Part shown: in pieces, positions 15,699-24,147 of the stretch
Layout: each line of letters begins with the position of its first letter
How positions within the stretch are numbered: position 1 is the first letter of the stretch
Source: CAZMUQ01 sp964569845
Lineage (GTDB): Archaea > Thermoproteota > Bathyarchaeia > Hecatellales > Hecatellaceae
Direction of reading: 5' to 3'
Assembly (NCBI GenBank): GCA_964569845.1
Contig: CAZMUQ010000001.1
Location: 1 to 64,000 of the forward strand
DNA: 64,000 bases
The notes under the pieces: generated by a model
The model's database searches: none
What the model was told of the DNA's origin: nothing
The model's input: the letters and a program-made list of their open reading frames with translations, nothing else
Made by a program: the position numbers and the translations under genes

Positions 15699-15770
15699 TA
15701 TAATGAAAAATATAAGAATTGTTTAAACATTTTTCCACAACTGATAAATACAAGTTTTAGGTTTTTCTTG

Positions 15771-16085
15771 ATGGGTGAAGTTGTGCAAAAAAGTATGCTG
15801 GATGCAACATTAACTCCCTTCTATTGTAGATTAGCTCTTACCCTATGCCAGCATGCAAGGGAACTTCTTTATGATGATAGAAAGTACCAGTCAGCTTCAA
15901 ATATTTGCAAATTTATATCAACACTTTGTAGGAGAAATGGCTATCCTCAATGTGTTGAAGAATCTAAGCTTTGTGAAAAAGTTTCTGAGTTATGTAGGTC
16001 TCCAGAAAAAGTTAATGAAGCACGGCGTATTTGTGAAGTAGCAAGGAGAAGATGCCCTAAAAGTTTTAGTATAAAGGCTGGTTGA
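15771..16085 (+). CDS. Small helical protein with heptad-spaced cysteines
   Basis: 104 residues from the ATG at 15771; an in-frame ATG at 15696 would add a less convincing N-terminus. Nine cysteines fall at 19/26, 46/53, 61/68/75 and 88/95, so every neighbouring pair within a helix is exactly seven apart. The sequence is charged and helical with no signal peptide or membrane segment. The pattern would place thiols along one face of each helix in a bundle, as in copper-storage or metal-buffer proteins, but I do not recognise the family. The PAC2 gene starts 6 bases after its stop, so the two are probably co-transcribed. Confidence 0.65.
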   Translation: MGEVVQKSMLDATLTPFYCRLALTLCQHARELLYDDRKYQSASNICKFISTLCRRNGYPQCVEESKLCEKVSELCRSPEKVNEARRICEVARRRCPKSFSIKAG

Positions 16086-16091
16086 TTAGAT

Positions 16092-16865
16092 ATGGGTTGG
16101 ACAAAAATTTATGTTTTAGAAGAACCTAAACTTGAAAGCCCCATTCTTGTTCAGGGTCTTCCAGGATTAGGATTTGTCGGAAAACTTACTGTAACCTATA
16201 TTATTGACGAGCTAAAACTTAAACCGTTTGCAAGACTTTACTCAAGCTACCTTACATTAATTAATGGAAGTGCTGGTGTTCATATAAATGCTGATGGAAC
16301 GTTTTTCTTACCAAAACTTGAATTTTATGCATACAATAAAACGAAGCCTCATATCGTGTTTTTAACTGGTGATACTCAACCGACGGTACATGGACAATAT
16401 GAGGTTATTGATACTGTTTTAAACTTTGTTCAGAACTTTGGATGCAGAAAAGTTATTGCTGTTGGAGGTTTTCAAACACCTTTTGAGCGTGATATAGGAA
16501 ATGTTTATGCTGTTTTTAATAAACCCTATATGGTTGAAAAGTTAAAGGAGCTTGGAGTTTATATAACTACAAGTGGCACTGTTACAGGTGCATGTGGAAT
16601 AATTCTTGGTCTTGGAGATCAACGTAACCTTGAGGCATTAGGACTTTTAGGTGCAACTCGTGGAGAGTATCCCGACATGGAGGCAGCAAAAAGTGTCATT
16701 AAAGTTTTGTCTAAAATTCTTTCATTAGAGATTGACTTTACAAGACTTGATAAAGAAATTGCGGATATGAAGAAGAAACTTGAAAGTTTGCATAAGATTC
16801 GTACTGAAGCTATTGAGCAATTTAGAAGGGAGGTTATAAGAGAACCTTCTTCTCTGTACATTTAA
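16092..16865 (+). CDS. PAC2-family proteasome assembly chaperone
   Basis: 257 residues. The PAC2 fold shows in PILVQGLPGLGFVGKLT, PHIVFLTGDTQP, CRKVIAVGGFQT, and GACGIILGLGDQRN. A helical C-terminal region (about 215-250) ends in SSLYI. The last three residues, Leu-Tyr-Ile, fit the hydrophobic-Tyr-any (HbYX) rule used by archaeal PbaA/PbaB and proteasomal ATPases to dock in the alpha-ring pockets. Likely role: 20S proteasome assembly or gating. Directly downstream of the heptad-cysteine protein. Confidence 0.82.
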   Translation: MGWTKIYVLEEPKLESPILVQGLPGLGFVGKLTVTYIIDELKLKPFARLYSSYLTLINGSAGVHINADGTFFLPKLEFYAYNKTKPHIVFLTGDTQPTVHGQYEVIDTVLNFVQNFGCRKVIAVGGFQTPFERDIGNVYAVFNKPYMVEKLKELGVYITTSGTVTGACGIILGLGDQRNLEALGLLGATRGEYPDMEAAKSVIKVLSKILSLEIDFTRLDKEIADMKKKLESLHKIRTEAIEQFRREVIREPSSLYI

Positions 16866-16880
16866 AATAAAACTTTTTAT

Positions 16881-18200
16881 TTATTCTTCCTTAGGCTCTA
16901 CAACTAGTGTGGGGCCTTCTTTACGAAGAATACTAACCTTTTTTCCTTTTTCGATTTTTCTGTTTGATTTGGCTTTCCAATATTCTCCTTGATAAATTAT
17001 AAATCCAGGTTTCTCTGGAGTTATTTCCTCAATAACCTCGCCATCCCCTTTAAACATTTCACCTATTATTGGGGGCTTTCTTCTAAGCTTTAAAACCTTA
17101 TATGAAGCAAAAATAAAGAAAGCTCCTATAGTTAAAGGAACAACTATTGTTGCTAAAATTAGGGTATTTAACCATTCAGGTGAAATAATCCATTCCCGTG
17201 GCATAACAAGCATACTTCCAATTAAAATACTTACAACACCTGCTCCTCCAATTATACCAAATCCAGGTGTAAAAAGCTCGTAAAGAAGTAAAATTCCCCC
17301 TAAACCTATAAGTATCAGCGCACCAACATTTATATCTCCAAGAATTCCAAGCCCTATTAAACCAAGTAAAAGTAGGATTCCACCAATAACTTCTCCTCCA
17401 ATACCTGGTGAAGCTAAACCGAATAGTAAAGCATAAAGTCCAACCATAAGCATAAAGAATGCTACCATAGGCTCTGAAATTGTTTTTAAAATTTGAAGTC
17501 TTATGCTTGGAGACCATTCAACAACCTCAGCATCTTTACTTTTAATTGTGAAGTTTCCTGAGGCAGTAATAACAGTTAAACCATGGATCTTTTCTTTTAA
17601 GTCATCTATAGATGGGCTAATAAGCTCTATAACTCCATATTTTTTTGCTTCATCAGCATCTAAGTTTAAGTTTTCACGTATACAAAGCTTTGCTACTGTT
17701 TCATTTCTTCCATGCATTTTTGCTCTTTCAACAAGGAATGCTTCTAAAGCATTGATGGTTTTTGTGTCATTTATAGGCTGGGTTATACCAAACCCTATAG
17801 ATACAGGTTGACATGAACCCATAATTGTGTTTGGAGCCATGCATGCAACATGAGTTGAGAAAAGGATGTAAGTTCCTGCAGACCATGCTGTAGCCCCTCT
17901 TGGGTATACATAGCCTATAACTGGAACATTTGAACTCTCTATAAGGCTAATTATTTTAAAGGTTGCATCAAGACTTCCACCAGGAGTATTTAATGTTAAA
18001 ATTATTGGGCAGTTGTTTTTCTCAGCATAGCTTAAAGTTTCTCTTAAAAGTTCAACAGACATTGTTGAAACAGTGCCTTCAAGTTTAACTAACAGAAGCT
18101 TACCTTCATTTTGAGATGCTTGAATATCACATGTGGTGGTGAAGAGTGTAAAAATAAGGGTTATGGTTATGATAATTAAAGTTAACCTTTCCCTTCTAAT
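16881..18200 (-). CDS. NfeD-type membrane serine protease (ATT/ATC start proposed)
   Basis: ClpP-class protease fused to membrane helices and a C-terminal OB domain, partner of stomatin. Seen: LNTPGGSLDATFKI, the nucleophile Ser in GATAWSAGTYI, a helical hairpin region with several membrane segments (about 215-320 from the internal ATG) and a soluble tail. The first ATG (18062) lacks the front of the protease. The frame upstream encodes a signal peptide (RRERLTLIIITITLIF, then TTTCDIQA) and LLVKLEGTVS, reaching the stomatin stop at 18207 with no ATG, GTG or TTG. ATT at 18198-18200 or ATC at 18204-18206, after GGGGGT, is the likely start. Confidence 0.85.
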   Translation of the reverse strand: MRRERLTLIIITITLIFTLFTTTCDIQASQNEGKLLLVKLEGTVSTMSVELLRETLSYAEKNNCPIILTLNTPGGSLDATFKIISLIESSNVPVIGYVYPRGATAWSAGTYILFSTHVACMAPNTIMGSCQPVSIGFGITQPINDTKTINALEAFLVERAKMHGRNETVAKLCIRENLNLDADEAKKYGVIELISPSIDDLKEKIHGLTVITASGNFTIKSKDAEVVEWSPSIRLQILKTISEPMVAFFMLMVGLYALLFGLASPGIGGEVIGGILLLLGLIGLGILGDINVGALILIGLGGILLLYELFTPGFGIIGGAGVVSILIGSMLVMPREWIISPEWLNTLILATIVVPLTIGAFFIFASYKVLKLRRKPPIIGEMFKGDGEVIEEITPEKPGFIIYQGEYWKAKSNRKIEKGKKVSILRKEGPTLVVEPKEE

Positions 18201-18206
18201 TTTGAT

Positions 18207-18995
18207 TTAACCCCCACTTGTTTGCTTCTCTTTACTTTTTAAAATACCAAGCATTGCTGCTATATCTTGACCTGTTGTTGTACTTGTTACAACAATCATA
18301 TTCCTTTCTCTTGCAATTTCTGTTAATGTTTGAAGTTCTCTAAGTCTTAACCCCATAGGATTATCTTGATACATTTTAGCTGCTTGAGCCATCTTAGTTG
18401 CAGCCTGATATTCTCCTTCAGCCATAATTATTCTTGAACGTCTTTCTCTTTCAGCTTCAGCTTGTTTAGCTATTGCTCTTTGCATTTCAATTGGAAGAGA
18501 AACATCCTTTATAGCTACCTGAGCAACTTTGATACCCCAAGGATCTGTTGCTGCATCAATTATCTCCGTTAGGCGTTTACCGAGTTCTTCACGCTTTGTT
18601 AATAGATCATCTAACTCAACTTGACCTATAACATCCCTCAGAGTTGTTTGAGAGAGAAGATTTGTTGCATAAATGTAGTTTTCAACAGCTATAACTGCTT
18701 TAATAGGGTCAAAAACACGATAATAAACCACTGCATCAACATCAACTGTAACATTATCCTTTGTGATAATTCTTTGTTTAGGTACATCAAAAGTTATAAC
18801 TCTTAAATCGACAACTCTAAAAACATCCACAATAGGTATTCTAAAAAATAAGCCTGGACCTTTAGCACCCAAAAGTCTTCCAAGTCTAAAAATAACCGCT
18901 CTCTCATATTCTTTAACAATTCTTAGGGATGATGAGAGAAATATTAGAGCAAATATTATCAGAATTATCCAAGTAAAGAGAGATGCTGCCTCCAT
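18207..18995 (-). CDS. SPFH/stomatin-like membrane protein
   Basis: 262 residues with an N-terminal membrane anchor (FTWIILIIFALIFL), the SPFH domain (VKEYERAVIFRLGR, GPGLFFRIPIVD, VDVDAVVYYRV), and a charged coiled-coil (IEMQRAIAKQAEAERERR) before a tail. Archaeal stomatins oligomerise at the membrane and are cut at the C-terminus by the NfeD protease encoded next. Stop TAA at 18207-18209 is immediately followed by the NfeD coding sequence in the same frame. ATG start. Confidence 0.9.
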   Translation of the reverse strand: MEAASLFTWIILIIFALIFLSSSLRIVKEYERAVIFRLGRLLGAKGPGLFFRIPIVDVFRVVDLRVITFDVPKQRIITKDNVTVDVDAVVYYRVFDPIKAVIAVENYIYATNLLSQTTLRDVIGQVELDDLLTKREELGKRLTEIIDAATDPWGIKVAQVAIKDVSLPIEMQRAIAKQAEAERERRSRIIMAEGEYQAATKMAQAAKMYQDNPMGLRLRELQTLTEIARERNMIVVTSTTTGQDIAAMLGILKSKEKQTSGG

Positions 18996-19097
18996 AAGAT
19001 TTAACCCCTCTATTTACATTTTTAGCTAAGCTATCTATCATTTTTCTAGCATTTAAAGGTTTAAATTTGAAGTAAAAATTTCTATTTTAGAGGTTTC

Positions 19098-19733
19098 TTG
19101 GACATAAAAGTTGTTGGTATAGATCTTGCAGGCAGTATAAAAAGGCCAACAGGATTCTGCTTAATGGATGAAAATCTTAAAGTTAAAACCTCTATCCTAT
19201 ATGAAGACGAGGAAATAGTGGGAAAAACTGTTTTAGCAAAACCTACTATTGTAAGTATTGATGCCCCCCTTGCTTTACCTAAGGGTAGATGTTGTCTTAG
19301 AGATGATTGTTCATGTAGGAAAGCTGGACATTTAAGGGAATGTGATAAAGTTTTACTTAAGATGAGGATTAAATTTTTCCCCTTAACTCTTGGTCCTATG
19401 CGTAAATTGACATTAAGAGGTATAAAGATTAAGGAGGAATTAAACAGTAAGGGTTTGAGTGTAATTGAAAGTTTTCCATATAGTGTAAAGAAAATTTTAG
19501 GTTTTCCAGAGAAAAAGCAAGGATTGGATAAGTTTAGGGAGGCATTAAAAAGTTTAGGTGTTGATGGAGATGTTAACAAGAAGGATATCAGTGTTCATGA
19601 GCTTGATGCAATAACTTCAGCATTAGTTGGATTAATGTACCTTAAAGGTGAAGCTTTAGAAATAGGAGATCCTTCAGAAGCTTTAATGGTTATTCCAAAC
19701 CCTGAAATTTTCAAATACCAGTATAAACCATAA
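19098..19733 (+). CDS. DUF429 protein
   Basis: 211 residues, TTG start. The RNase H-like DUF429 pattern is visible: VVGIDLAGSIKRPTGF at the start, IVSIDAPLALPKG, then a cysteine-rich stretch (RCCLRDDCSCRKAGHLRECD at about 74-93), VIESFPYSVKKILGF and HELDAITSALVGLMYL. The function of the family is not settled; acidic residues suggest a nuclease or ATPase-like fold. It stands alone, with a C/D RNA 30 bases downstream on the same strand, so the two could share a transcript. Confidence 0.75.
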   Translation: MDIKVVGIDLAGSIKRPTGFCLMDENLKVKTSILYEDEEIVGKTVLAKPTIVSIDAPLALPKGRCCLRDDCSCRKAGHLRECDKVLLKMRIKFFPLTLGPMRKLTLRGIKIKEELNSKGLSVIESFPYSVKKILGFPEKKQGLDKFREALKSLGVDGDVNKKDISVHELDAITSALVGLMYLKGEALEIGDPSEALMVIPNPEIFKYQYKP

Positions 19734-19765
19734 AGCTAATCTAAAAATTAACAACTATAATATCT

Positions 19766-19825
19766 GGGGCGATGAAGAATCTAGCCCAACAGAAAGAGTG
19801 AAGAAGATCTTGAGTACTGAGCCCC
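19766..19825 (+). ncRNA. C/D-box guide sRNA
   Basis: 60 nt with every expected element in order: terminal stem GGGGC (19766-19770) with GCCCC (19821-19825), box C GCGATGA (19769-19775), guide AGAATCTAGCCCAA, box D' CAGA (19790-19793), box C' GTGAAGA (19798-19804), guide AGATCTTGAGTA, and box D CTGA (19817-19820). Size and spacing are standard for archaeal box C/D RNAs that direct 2'-O-methylation with L7Ae, Nop5 and fibrillarin. Targets were not identified. A TATA-like CTATAATAT lies just upstream. Confidence 0.75.
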
Positions 19826-19944
19826 TTATTTAACCCTTAGAAACATAGTGTCTTAGCTAGATGATTAAGCTTCAAAGCTATCTTCTAAATTCTCCTAAAT
19901 TTTTAAATATGTTCAAGGTTTTTTGATACTTAAAGTTTCATTTT

Positions 19945-21084
19945 GTGCCTATGTCCTTTAAAAATTTAACCTCAAACAGTAATCTACGTGAAGTTTTTCT
20001 CTTACTTGATAAGCTTGGAGAATACTCCTTTGAAGTTGGTCCTATAAGACCTCCAAGTGAAGGTGGAAGCTTTTCTCTGCTTTTAAGGGTTACAAGAAAT
20101 TGTCCCTGGCGGTTATGTAGCTTTTGCTATGGCACTCCTTATGGCAGAGCAAAATTTGAGTTAAGGCCTGTTGATGAGGTTAAAAAAGATATAGATAATG
20201 TTAAAGCAATTATTGATTTGCTAACAAAGATATCTTTTAAACTTGGTTTGGATGGAAAAATTAACTGGAATCTTTGGAGAATTATTTCAACTCTAGATCC
20301 AACATTAAACTACAATTTTAACGTAGTAAACATCATCAACTGGATTTCCTCGGGAGGAAAAACAGTTTTCCTTCAGGATGCAGATAGCTTAATAATTCCA
20401 GCTAAAGATTTAGCTGAAATATTAAAGTATATTAAGTTAGTTTTTCCGCAAGTTAGAAGAATAACATCTTATGCTAGAGCTAAAACACTTTCAAGAAAAA
20501 GTTTTGAAGATTTAAAGCTTCTACGTGAAGCAGGTCTTTCTAGGCTTCATGTTGGTTTAGAAAGTGGGGATGATGAAGTTTTAAGATTAATTAATAAGGG
20601 TGTAACTGCAGAAGAGCATATAAAAGCTGGAAGCCTTGTTATTAAGGCTGGAATAGAGCTATCTGAATATGTTATGCCTGGTGTTGCAGGTAAAGAATTG
20701 TCTGAACAACATGCTAAAAATACTGCTAGGGTATTAAACACTATAAATCCTAACTATGTAAGAATGAGAACTTTTGTTCCTATAGCTGGGACACCTCTCT
20801 ACAAGGAATATAAGGAAGGCCGCTTTAAACTTCTCTCCCCTCATGAATGTTTGATGGAGATTAGAGTTATGGTTGAAAACTTAAATATTAATGGGAAATT
20901 ATGCTTTGACCATTTTGCAAACCCTTCATTTAAAGGTAATATTCCAGTTTTTAGGCAGGATTATGAAGGTTATAAACTTCCAGAAGAAAAACAGCTAATC
21001 TTAGAAACTATAGATAAGTCGTTAAAGATTGATGAATCAAAGTTCAGGTGGACTGAAGAACTTGTAGGTTTAGGGCATCTCTAA
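19945..21084 (+). CDS. Radical SAM protein with CX4CX2C cluster motif
   Basis: 379 residues (GTG; an ATG two codons on is equally possible). The cluster motif is in TRNCPWRLCSFCYGTPYGR at about 50-68, with four rather than three residues between the first two cysteines, as in an Elp3-like branch of radical SAM proteins. Further radical SAM features are FLQDADSLIIP, LSRLHVGLESGDDEVLRLINKG and MPGVAGKELSEQH. A helical insert (about 75-130) follows the cluster. Substrate unknown. A TATA-like TTTAAATATG lies about 45 bases upstream. No obvious partner gene. Confidence 0.8.
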   Translation: MPMSFKNLTSNSNLREVFLLLDKLGEYSFEVGPIRPPSEGGSFSLLLRVTRNCPWRLCSFCYGTPYGRAKFELRPVDEVKKDIDNVKAIIDLLTKISFKLGLDGKINWNLWRIISTLDPTLNYNFNVVNIINWISSGGKTVFLQDADSLIIPAKDLAEILKYIKLVFPQVRRITSYARAKTLSRKSFEDLKLLREAGLSRLHVGLESGDDEVLRLINKGVTAEEHIKAGSLVIKAGIELSEYVMPGVAGKELSEQHAKNTARVLNTINPNYVRMRTFVPIAGTPLYKEYKEGRFKLLSPHECLMEIRVMVENLNINGKLCFDHFANPSFKGNIPVFRQDYEGYKLPEEKQLILETIDKSLKIDESKFRWTEELVGLGHL

Positions 21085-21132
21085 AAACTTATTTAATACT
21101 TCCCTTTAGAAAATGTTGTTAGTTGTGAGATT

Positions 21133-22248
21133 ATGGTTAAAGGGTTCAAAATTCTCCTAACAGTTTTAATAGCTACCTTTATCCTAATTTCTACTCCTAT
21201 TCTGCATACTCTATCTCAAACTCAAAATATGTATGAACCTCAAAAATTAACTTTTGAGGTTTATCCTGATGGTTTTGTTTTTATTGATTATACAGTAAAA
21301 GTGGACCCTACACTGTCAACTGTAAATGTTACATGTTTTGGGGTAAACTATGAAAACCTTATAGTTCTAGATGAAAATGAGACTCCATTAGATTATGTTC
21401 AAGTGGACGGTAATATAACTGTATATAGTTTAGGTTCAAGTATAGTTCATATATTTTACCTTACAGGAGATTTAACAAAGAAATCTGGAAAGATGTGGAT
21501 TTTTAGTGTTGAATCACCAATTACTAACACAATCATTCTTCCAGCTGAAGCTGTAATAATAAGTTTGAATGATGTTCCGGTTGATATTAAAACTCTGGAT
21601 GATGGAAGAAAAATGCTTACGATGCCTAAAGGCCCCATTGAAATATCCTATATGATTGAAGTTACAGGAACAAAAGATTATGCATTACTTCGTATTAAGG
21701 AGGCTGAATCAGCAGTAAAAAAAGCTGAGGACGAGGGAAGGGTAATAGGTTTAGATGAAGCAAAGCAACTTTTAGATGAAGCAAAAAACGAGTATGAAAA
21801 AGGCAACTATCTTGAAGCTGGAAAGATAGCAGAAAAAGCTAAGGAAGCTGCAGATAAAGCAGCTGCACCAGTACAATTAGGAACAATACTAACTTATTTT
21901 GCTACTTTTATCATACTTCTAATTTTAGCTGGAATCTTAGCCTACAAGTTTCTGCTTAAAAAAGGTGGATCTAAAAGTGGACATGTTAAGGAAGTTTTTG
22001 CTGTAAACTTAGATAAGATTTTTAGGCAAAATCCCCAGCTAAGATTAGAGGATAAGGAGGTTTTAGAATTTATAGCTAATAGTGGTGGAGAAGTTTTTGA
22101 AGCTGAAATCAGGGAGAAATTTAAACTTCCAAAAACAACAGTTTGGAGAATGATTCAAAGACTTAAAAAAGAAGGAATTATTGAAGTATTAAAAATCGGC
22201 GGCCAAAACCTTATACGTGTAAAGCAAAAATATCGATTACAAGGTTAA
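21133..22248 (+). CDS. Membrane-tethered winged-helix regulator with external sensor
   Basis: 371 residues. A signal/anchor helix (FKILLTVLIATFILIS, about 5-22) precedes a beta-rich external domain (about 35-180), then a charged coiled-coil (about 185-250, SAVKKAEDEGRVIGLDEAKQ), a membrane helix (LTYFATFIILLILAGILAY, about 255-275) and a cytoplasmic winged helix (about 300-365, FKLPKTTVWRMIQRLKKEG, IEVLKIGGQNLIRV). This is the archaeal layout for one-component transmembrane transcription factors. The signal sensed and the regulated genes are unknown. Its stop overlaps the purE stop by 4 bases on the opposite strand. Confidence 0.8.
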   Translation: MVKGFKILLTVLIATFILISTPILHTLSQTQNMYEPQKLTFEVYPDGFVFIDYTVKVDPTLSTVNVTCFGVNYENLIVLDENETPLDYVQVDGNITVYSLGSSIVHIFYLTGDLTKKSGKMWIFSVESPITNTIILPAEAVIISLNDVPVDIKTLDDGRKMLTMPKGPIEISYMIEVTGTKDYALLRIKEAESAVKKAEDEGRVIGLDEAKQLLDEAKNEYEKGNYLEAGKIAEKAKEAADKAAAPVQLGTILTYFATFIILLILAGILAYKFLLKKGGSKSGHVKEVFAVNLDKIFRQNPQLRLEDKEVLEFIANSGGEVFEAEIREKFKLPKTTVWRMIQRLKKEGIIEVLKIGGQNLIRVKQKYRLQG

Positions 22249-22661
22249 TTCTTTTCTTCTTTTTTTAAACTTAAAATTCTGTATGCAAGCCAAGCTGCAT
22301 TTTCAGCATTATTTATACCTACACATGCAACAGGAACACCTCTAGGCATTTGGACTATGGAAAGTAGCGCGTCAAGCCCTCCAAGCTGAACATTTAAAGG
22401 TACCCCTATAACAGGTTTATCTGTTCTTGATGCTATAAAACCAGGTAAATGTGCTGAAAGCCCTGCTATACCTATAAAAACATCAGCATTACAGCTTTCA
22501 ATATATTCTTCAAGTTCTTTAGGATTTCTATGGGCAGATAAAACTTTAACTTCGTAGGTTATTCCAACTTTTTCTAGTACCTTTATAGCTTCCTCAGCCA
22601 CACTTTTATCTCTTTCACTTCCAAGGATGATTGCAACTTTACCCTTCAATTTAACTTTCAC
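22245..22661 (-). CDS. purE: PurE, AIR carboxylase / N5-CAIR mutase
   Basis: 138 residues, GTG start, last gene of the purine operon. Motifs: ILGSERDKSVAEEA for substrate binding, VLSAHRNPKELEEY with the catalytic His, and FIGIAGLSAHLPGFIASRT, then MPRGVPVACVGINNAENAAWLA. It is somewhat shorter than bacterial class I PurE (about 165). No PurK is in view; whether it acts on CAIR from CO2 (class II) or N5-CAIR (class I) cannot be decided here. Confidence 0.92.
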   Translation of the reverse strand: MKVKLKGKVAIILGSERDKSVAEEAIKVLEKVGITYEVKVLSAHRNPKELEEYIESCNADVFIGIAGLSAHLPGFIASRTDKPVIGVPLNVQLGGLDALLSIVQMPRGVPVACVGINNAENAAWLAYRILSLKKEEKN

Positions 22662-24140
22662 CTATGCCTCTAAAATAATTTTACCTCTTTTAGGTATCCA
22701 CTCTATTGTTTTACCTATAAGCTTCTTTTTTAACCTATACTTGTATACCCCTCTTACAATGTTTGCTTGTTCTATCCTTTTCTCTAAGAGTTCTTTTGAA
22801 CCTATATCACTCCTATGAAAAGTCCCCCAACCATCTTTAAGCCAAACATAAGGTATACATTTTTCAACAATATCTCCAGCCTCAATAATGCTTTCACCTT
22901 TACCAAAAATTTCAACAAGTCTAGAACCACCTGAAATCATTTCACCATTGCTTTTTAAGTCTATTGAGCCATAGTAAACTTTACATCCCTTCTTCTTTAT
23001 AGCCTCCTCATCAATATATACAGGGTGACCCTTAGCTAACTCTCTTTCTTCAGGATAACCTTTTGGTGCTATACATTTTACAACTGTAGCTACGTTTTCA
23101 AACTTAAGTTTAATTTTATTTAGCTTCTCATCGATTATAGCTTCACAAATTTCAACCATATCTGTTTCCATTATTGGAAGAACATTTACAGCTTCAGGAT
23201 CACCAAATCTACTATAAAATTCTATTATTGTTGGACCCCAGCTGGCAGTACACATCATTTGCCCTGAAATAACACCCTTATACTTTTCACCCACCTCTTT
23301 TTCCACGGCTTTAACGCAAGCTTCAACAATTTTAGTTGATGCTTCATATTCCTCCTTAGTAATAAATGGTAAAAGTTTACCCTTTCCTGCTATAGAACCC
23401 ATACCTCCAGTTTCAGGGCCAATATCCATTTCAAACGCATTTTTATTATCCTGAACAAGGGGTAGAGGCTTAATTGTTCTACCATCAGTAAAAGCTTGGA
23501 GAGTATATTCCGGACCTTCAACTCTCTCTTCAACTAAAATTCTATCCTCAATATCTGTAAAACCATGCATGTAAACTTCATCTATAGCCTTAACATGTTT
23601 TTCCTTAACATGTGTTTTTTCAGACCTGAGATAAGCTTGAAGGTCAGCTATAACTTTAACTCCTTTACCTCCTGCCTGCCTAGCAGGTTTTAAAGCTACA
23701 CTTTCAGCATACTCTTTAATATATGAGACAGCCTCATCAACACTTTTAAAAGCCTTAAATCTAAGCCTTCCTGGAACTTTATACTTCCACATAAGTCTTC
23801 TCATGAAAGCTTTGGACATCTCAATTTCAGCTGGCTTACGCTTAGCTCCAATACACGGTATTCCTACTTCTTCAAGCTTATCAGCAACCCCATGAAATAA
23901 AGGTTCTTCAGGACCTACAAAAACAAAGTCAACCTTAAATTTCTTAGCTGCCTCAACAACAAATTCAGGGTTTTTCGAGTTTCCAAGTGAAATATCTCCA
24001 CCTGTTTTTTTACAAAGATTATAGATACCTGGATTGTTTAAACTCATAGCTGCATAAAGTTTAGGTTCATATGAACTTCTGGATATAGCATCAGCTATCG
24101 CATGTTCTCGAGCACCTTCACCTACAAGTAAAATACGCAA
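22662..24140 (-). CDS. purD: Phosphoribosylamine-glycine ligase
   Basis: 492-residue ATP-grasp ligase, TTG start, making GAR from phosphoribosylamine and glycine. Seen: ILLVGEGAREHAIADAIS, FVFVGPEEPLFHGVADKL, ATP-binding VALKPARQAGGKGVKV, DIGPETGGMGSIAGKG, and the metal site IIEFYSRFGDPEAVNVLP. Longer than bacterial PurD (about 430), as in many archaea. It follows the CYTH gene by 7 bases and directly abuts purE, consistent with translational coupling. Confidence 0.93.
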   Translation of the reverse strand: MRILLVGEGAREHAIADAISRSSYEPKLYAAMSLNNPGIYNLCKKTGGDISLGNSKNPEFVVEAAKKFKVDFVFVGPEEPLFHGVADKLEEVGIPCIGAKRKPAEIEMSKAFMRRLMWKYKVPGRLRFKAFKSVDEAVSYIKEYAESVALKPARQAGGKGVKVIADLQAYLRSEKTHVKEKHVKAIDEVYMHGFTDIEDRILVEERVEGPEYTLQAFTDGRTIKPLPLVQDNKNAFEMDIGPETGGMGSIAGKGKLLPFITKEEYEASTKIVEACVKAVEKEVGEKYKGVISGQMMCTASWGPTIIEFYSRFGDPEAVNVLPIMETDMVEICEAIIDEKLNKIKLKFENVATVVKCIAPKGYPEERELAKGHPVYIDEEAIKKKGCKVYYGSIDLKSNGEMISGGSRLVEIFGKGESIIEAGDIVEKCIPYVWLKDGWGTFHRSDIGSKELLEKRIEQANIVRGVYKYRLKKKLIGKTIEWIPKRGKIILEA

Positions 24141-24147
24141 ATATTTC

